Shown here: positions 59,634-64,000 of the stretch, one piece after another
Numbering within the stretch: the stretch's first letter is position 1
How the letters are laid out: each line of letters opens with the position of its first letter
NCBI GenBank assembly: GCA_036925085.1
Contig: JAUPFP010000012.1
Location: 718,501-782,500, forward strand
DNA: 64,000 nucleotides
DNA from: Brachycybe producta
Taxonomy: Eukaryota; Arthropoda; Diplopoda; Playtdesmida; Andrognathidae
Direction of reading: 5' to 3'
Notes under the pieces: model-generated
Databases searched by the model: none
What the model was told of the DNA's origin: nothing
What the model saw: only the letters and a program-made list of their open reading frames with translations
Position numbers and translations under genes: made by a program

Positions 59634-59894
59634 GTGTCTGCCCATAGAAAGGCAGACAATGGAAGAATCCCTATGGTAACACTGCATGAGGCGGCTAATC
59701 GAGTTTTGGCCGCTACTGCACAGTCACTAGCAGCTAAGATGGTGAATTTAGTGGCTAGGCACCATATTGTTTATACCGTAGATAAACAAAGGATGCCGGC
59801 CACACGTGTTAAAAAGAAAACTGTAATTCACCGTCGGAAAAGCTGCAAGAGACTGGAAGAAGTGGATTTTCAGAAAAAAAGTGAGTCCCTCTAA
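59634..59894 (+). CDS. ORF of unknown function downstream of Gypsy integrase
   Basis: 86 codons with AANRVLAATAQSLAAKMVNL and a Lys/Arg-rich end (RVKKKTVIHRRKSCKRLEEV). It lies between integrase and the 3' LTR on the same strand. No family recognised. Could be a decayed accessory ORF or a gag piece of a related element. Confidence 0.3.
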   Translation: MSAHRKADNGRIPMVTLHEAANRVLAATAQSLAAKMVNLVARHHIVYTVDKQRMPATRVKKKTVIHRRKSCKRLEEVDFQKKSESL

Positions 59895-59925
59895 GGGAAT
59901 ATCTTTCTCCTGTCTGTTGGCAGGA

Positions 59926-59987
59926 GTAAAACACACTGTCAACAAGTAAAAAACAACTGCTTTTTACTTGTTGACAGTGTGTTTTAC
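59926..59987. repeat. Perfect 27-bp inverted repeat with 8-nt loop
   Basis: Arms 59926-59952 and 59961-59987 are exact complements (core ACACACTGTCAACAAGTAAA). It directly follows the ORF ending at 59894. Confidence 0.95.
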
Positions 59988-60286
59988 GGTCAACACGTGG
60001 TCACACGTGGTGGAGGTGGTTTTGCCGCCGTGACTGTTGTCATGGTGGTATAACCACTGTGGAAAGCCCTTTTCCAACAGGTTCGGCCCATCCGAGCACC
60101 GTGGCACTTGGGGAAACCCAAGTTAGACGGTGTTTGGATGGTGGGAAACCGGAGAGGAGGGGATTTTGCCGACTTTGGTCGGTGAAATCGGCATTTCGCA
60201 TGGTGAAACTCCGTGCAATGCCAAATACAACGGTAGGAAAGTGGTGAAAAGTGGTTTTCACTGTCCAAAGGTGATGAATCATCATT

Positions 60287-61222
60287 TTGACCGCAGTCGG
60301 TGCAAGTGAGCGACAGGAGTTTGAGCTTCAGGCTGCGGAGTTTCCTCCAATGCAGGGAATTCCAGCTCAGAGTCTGCTCAGTACAGGGGAATCTCCTGTC
60401 GGTCGTTGTATCTCGCCGATTGCGAGTGCCATGACAGCTGTTGGCCAACAGCGAGTTGCTCAGAGGGGAGCGATGCAGGCCACCAATGTAACAGCCCATA
60501 GTGCGGTAGCCAAAACTGTTGGTGGCAAGAGTCAGCCGACTCTTGCACCGAAGGAGAAGCCTCTCCTTCGAAATGGCCGAGGAAGGTTTGTTTCTGCAAA
60601 ACCATACTTGACCATCACTTCGGCAAAGGGTGCTTCGGTAAAGGAGAGTACGGCTCCGGCCGGAAAACCTTCAAAGGAGTCCGAGCGGGCGAAGGGGGCT
60701 AACCACCCGCCTACGCCTGACCGGCCCGGTAAGTCGTCGGGGTCAGTTAAGTCTGACACGACGCATGGTAAACCTTCCTCTCACGGGAAGAAAAAGAAAA
60801 AGATGGGCCGTAAAAAGTCCAAATGTGAAAGGAAGGGGAGTCTGACACCCTCCAGTAGTAAGTGCCAGGGAGCTGAAACTGGAGGCATTGTGGTGGAGAA
60901 GTAGGAGTCCCGGCATGCTAAGGCAGGTATGCCGGCCGGCAGTCAGCCGGTCTATACCCATCTCGTTGAGGCAGTGCAGATGGATGGGAGGTCGGTGCGT
61001 GACGTGTTGGTTGGCATGCCTCCACCCTCCCCGAAGGTGGATGCGGTCTTGAGCCTGCGGGTTCGAGCGGTGGGAACCCTCCATCGTGTGACTTTGCCCT
61101 CACCTAAGGGTGAAGGAACGTTGATGGTAGGAGTCAGTGTTCCTCCAGGACATGACCTTGTGACCCCAGTGGGGGTACACCCTTTTCTCCGGTCCATAGC
61201 GGCGGGGTATTCGAATCCCTAG
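60287..61222 (+). CDS. Unknown Lys/Ser/Pro-rich ORF between Gypsy integrase and 3' LTR
   Basis: One frame, open from 60287 to a TAG at 60902-60904, then open again to 61222, so about 310 codons with a single stop. The first part is low in hydrophobic residues, with SAKGASVKESTAPAGKPSKE and a basic cluster KKKKKMGRKKSK near residue 170. The second part is PSPKVDAVLSLRVRAVGTLH. There is no signal peptide or transmembrane segment, so it does not look like an envelope protein. GC content is well above the surrounding sequence, in line with the rest of this element. The basic, disordered composition could suit a nucleic-acid-binding or gag-like protein; function unknown. Confidence 0.45.
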
Positions 61223-61262
61223 GACCAGAGGCATCAACATCCCCTAGGCCTGAGGCTGAGGG

Positions 61263-61346
61263 ATGGCGTATTGGCACATTGTCCCTGTATTCAGATGCAG
61301 AGGTGTGGCGTATTGGCACATTGTCCCTGTATTCAGATGCATAGGT
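61263..61346. repeat. Tandem duplication of 42 bp
   Basis: GTGGCGTATTGGCACATTGT with CCCTGTATTCAGATGCA is present twice in a row. It disrupts the frames before the next ORF. Confidence 0.85.
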
Positions 61347-61388
61347 GTATCTGAATAACCAAAGGGTCTTTGGCAGGACAAGCCGGGA

Positions 61389-61757
61389 ATGGGGGGTTGC
61401 CAATACCATGGCTACTACTGTCTGGATGAGCCACTTCCAGAGCCGTGGGTAGCAAAGCTACCGCTGTACAACATGTGTCATGTGGTGGCGTTTGGTTGTG
61501 GAGGTTTTCCGGTAGTAATGGTCGTTAACCTGGTCCAGCAGACGTTTGCAATTCTGGATGTTGTGGGACTAGATGCAGGGATAGTTCGTCTATCCCGGCG
61601 TGCAGCCCCATTCATCCAACGTCTGCTGGGAGGTATGGCAGGTCAGTTTATTACTGAGCCATTGTCAGGGTGTGAAACTGAGCCCCCGATTGCCCTGGTT
61701 AACCTCCTGACAAGTTGGACGCTTCGCACGCATCCGCAACTCCAGGATATTCCTTAA
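61389..61757 (+). CDS. Unknown ORF just before the 3' LTR
   Basis: 122 codons, more hydrophobic than the preceding ORF (VVAFGCGGFPVVMVVNLVQQ; LDVVGLDAGIVRLSRRAAPF). A further open frame continues in 61785-61975 (VGMSVGCRVHGLHFRYTTRE). No family recognised. Possibly the remainder of the same 3' gene after a frameshift. Confidence 0.35.
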   Translation: MGGCQYHGYYCLDEPLPEPWVAKLPLYNMCHVVAFGCGGFPVVMVVNLVQQTFAILDVVGLDAGIVRLSRRAAPFIQRLLGGMAGQFITEPLSGCETEPPIALVNLLTSWTLRTHPQLQDIP

Positions 61758-61975
61758 GGGGACGGTCTTCGATCCTGGTTTTGGGTGGCAAAACACCCAG
61801 ATGTGCCTGTGGTGGGCATGTCGGTGGGCTGCAGAGTGCATGGGCTCCACTTTCGCTATACCACCAGAGAAGCCGTCCAGTTCCTAAGAAGGTCAGGTTT
61901 GAGGGAGCAATCCTTGCTGGCTCGATCGATCTATTTTCGAGGCGGAACATTGAAGTTGAAAGGATTGTGTCAACC

Positions 61976-62735
61976 TGGTCTGCTAAATTTCAAATTTTTG
62001 ATTGAGCAGATGAATTCCCTATAATGGTCTGCCTGACAGCTACAGTAGGCTGTTAGGACGGACGCCATTTTGGTGCCAGCAGACCTCTCACCATTAAGTT
62101 CAATGGGTGAGAGGTCAGAAGTGACCTCTGTCCCCTCCAGATTTAGTTGCCTGGAGGGTTCCTGTGGCCTGGTCAGCTATAGGATCGGGGCAGTGTGTTG
62201 TGGAGAACAAGGGAGACATGACCTGTTGATGGAGGTCAAGGAGACCTCCAATGTTTGTCAATTCATCTATTTCTTCGTTTGCCTGTTTGGCCTTTATGCC
62301 TTTGTATATTTATGAGGGCTTGGCTGGTGGTAAATTACCAGCCAAGTTATGTAAATATTATTACTGCCTTTGCACGGAGTAAGTGTTAATAAATTCATCG
62401 TTTTTACTTCATTTACTTGTGTCTTGTGTCGGTTTATTGGGGTTTTACCGTAAGAGGGTGGGTTGCCGGTTTGGGGTCAACACCACCGTAAATCTCCGTC
62501 CTTTTTTGGCCGGTAATACGTGTCGGCTCGCAGTAGAACCGCGGTATTCTCGGCATGGCGACGTGGTTTTTCGTTGTGTCCATCGTGGGTGGCTCCTGGG
62601 AGCCAACACATCCCAAGGTTCACCATGGGGAGGCCGCTAAGGGTGCGATCCCATCCCCGTAATGAAGCTGGTTGACGGTAAGTGTGTACGTTTTAATTTA
62701 CTGGGGTATTGCAACGGTCCAGTCGGGACGTTACA
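61976..62735 (+). mobile_element. LTR-A family, 3' LTR (760 bp)
   Basis: TGTGTCAACCTGGTCTGC to GGGACGTTACA, preceded by the purine-rich GTTGAAAGGAT. It carries all family blocks (CAGCAGACCTCTCACCATTA, CTTGGCTGGT, GTGTCGGCTCGCAGTAGAAC, GGCTCCTGGGAGCC). Probable partner of the LTR at 51482, although the outer flanks do not show a matching target duplication. Confidence 0.85.
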
Positions 62736-63589
62736 CTTTAAGCGTATTAATATTATGCTAACACGTGGTTATTTAAAAAAATGTTTTCATTTCAGCTACA
62801 GAAAACATACAACAACAATTACAAATTGCCAAATGATATTAACTACTTTTTACTTAGTTTCGTTAATTCCTTTTATTTACTTCTCTAATTTCATATTAAA
62901 CTCACAACAAAACACCAAAGTAATTACATTTTTTAGTTTCAATTGCAATAGAACTTATTGTTTATGCAGAATTAGTTAAACATCTTGTTTTAATATATAA
63001 GATTGAATGCAGTTATCCTTAATTTTTGTATACAAAATAAATGAACAAAACTTATAATTTTGTTATTTCTAATTTTCTAATTATGCTAAAACAAGAATCT
63101 AAAAACTATTTGAATAGGTCTAAAGAGATTATAAAAAATCATTAGATGTAAAACAATTTAACATAATTAATAGCACAATTTAATTAATAAACAAGATTGG
63201 CTGAAATTGCTTATTCGCTTAAATCAATTTCTTCCTTGAATTATTTTCTTGTTATACCGTTGTAATGAGTTAAGTTCTCTTAGTTGTGGTCATCATCCCA
63301 ATTTTATTTGCTACAGGTCTGTAAATAAACATGCAAATTTAGTATTTATTTTAATTCAAATGAGTACAAAATTGTATTAACACCTATATTAAAATTAAAA
63401 AAATTACTTATGCATTATAAACTTATAAATTCATCAATCATTTTTAACGAAAGTGCACGGTTTTATGTTACCAACTGTCTTCAAGCCTACTTGTATATAT
63501 GTTTGGTGGCTTATAACAAAAGGGTATGGAAGACAGGAACTCTTGCAGATGGTCAAGTCTGTGGGAAAAACATAGCACCCAAATCCCTT
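62736..63589. other. AT-rich sequence, no gene
   Basis: No ORF, repeat or element ends recognised. Confidence 0.5.
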
Positions 63590-63750
63590 TAGGGTAAATG
63601 TCCCTTTAAGGCAAATGGTTTTATGGCAACTGTCCCTTTAGAGCAAATGTAACTTGGGCAAATGTCCCTTTAGGGCAAATGGTTTTAAGGCAAATGCCCC
63701 TTTATGCAAAATGTCTTTTTAGGGCAAGTGGATTTAGAGCAAATGTCTGT
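63590..63750. repeat. Third TTTAGGGCAAATG array
   Basis: About eight units of CCTTTAGGGCAAATG type, then GATTTAGAGCAAATGTCT, the same exit sequence as at 14770 and 17240, followed by a TA microsatellite. Confidence 0.75.
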
Positions 63751-63775
63751 TTCCTTGTATATAGTACACGTATAT

Positions 63776-63815
63776 ATTTATACTGTTGTATAGCTGTAAA
63801 TATATATATAGATAG

Positions 63816-63848
<33 letters not shown>

Positions 63849-63865
63849 GATATATATATATAAAA

Positions 63866-63910
<45 letters not shown>

Positions 63911-63976
63911 CACATATATATATATATATATAAATATACACATATATATATATACACATATATATATATATATATT
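63776..63976. repeat. (TA)n microsatellite
   Basis: About 200 bp of TATATA with interspersed GATA, CATA and AAATACA. The open frames across it are not genes. Confidence 0.95.
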
Positions 63977-64000
63977 AGGGTGGTCCTTATTTTTTAAGTT

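Noticed and set aside
60287-61757. Envelope gene of an errantivirus-like element
   Set aside because: No signal peptide, no clear transmembrane segment, no cleavage-type motif and a disordered basic composition.
52147-61975. A complete Gypsy element between LTRs 51482 and 61976
   Set aside because: Protease, RT and RNase H are absent, a LINE and two further LTRs lie inside, and outer flanks lack a matching duplication. Pairing is plausible but not shown.
63702-63959. Tyr/Ile-repeat open frames on the minus strand
   Set aside because: Translation of a TA microsatellite.

Overview
This is nuclear DNA from a multicellular animal, most likely an invertebrate; I cannot name the species. The evidence is a split gene with GT-AG introns that encodes an animal-type proteasome subunit, CR1-like and RTE-like LINEs, several Gypsy-type LTR families, MITEs and long satellites, all in an AT-rich background. 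I see no bacterial operons, rRNA, tRNA or CRISPR.

The only clearly functional gene is the 26S proteasome base subunit RPN1/PSMD2 on the + strand. Eighteen coding exons between 6388 and 41116 join in one open frame of 864 residues plus stop, and a polyadenylation signal follows at 41136. The first roughly 50 residues, the charged N-terminal tail known in the family, were not found. Their exon or exons probably lie before this window. Introns hold most of the 34.7 kb.

Layout: 1-4.6 kb is a patchwork of repetitive coding remnants (an LYFDGRKD-type family, a tyrosine-recombinase-like gene, a Gypsy pol fragment, a LINE ORF1 fragment). From 6.9 to 16.2 kb, intron 3 holds LTRs, a MITE, 120-bp tandem repeats, a LINE and a foldback element. 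From 19.06 to 21.1 kb there is a 20-bp satellite inside intron 7. From 23.8 to 33.5 kb, introns hold two LINEs and a gag-bearing Gypsy-like element. From 34 to 39.5 kb there is a pogo-like MITE, an RTE LINE with an 18-bp target duplication and a LINE that ends about 35 bp before an exon. After the gene, 41.2-64 kb is intergenic transposon territory: copies of one LTR family (LTR-A), a 2.5-kb minisatellite, LINE remnants, a Gypsy integrase remnant and an unexplained coding-like stretch between integrase and the 3' LTR.

The strongest unexplained pattern is the number of short-spacer, near-perfect inverted duplications across the window (arms of 11 to 104 bp). Several sit inside otherwise recognisable LINE or LTR-element sequence. 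They may reflect a snap-back template-switching process, foldback transposons, or an amplification or assembly artefact. I found no convincing new multi-gene system; the candidates for follow-up are these inverted duplications, the TTTAGGNCAAATG foldback family, the tyrosine-recombinase remnant and the post-integrase ORFs.
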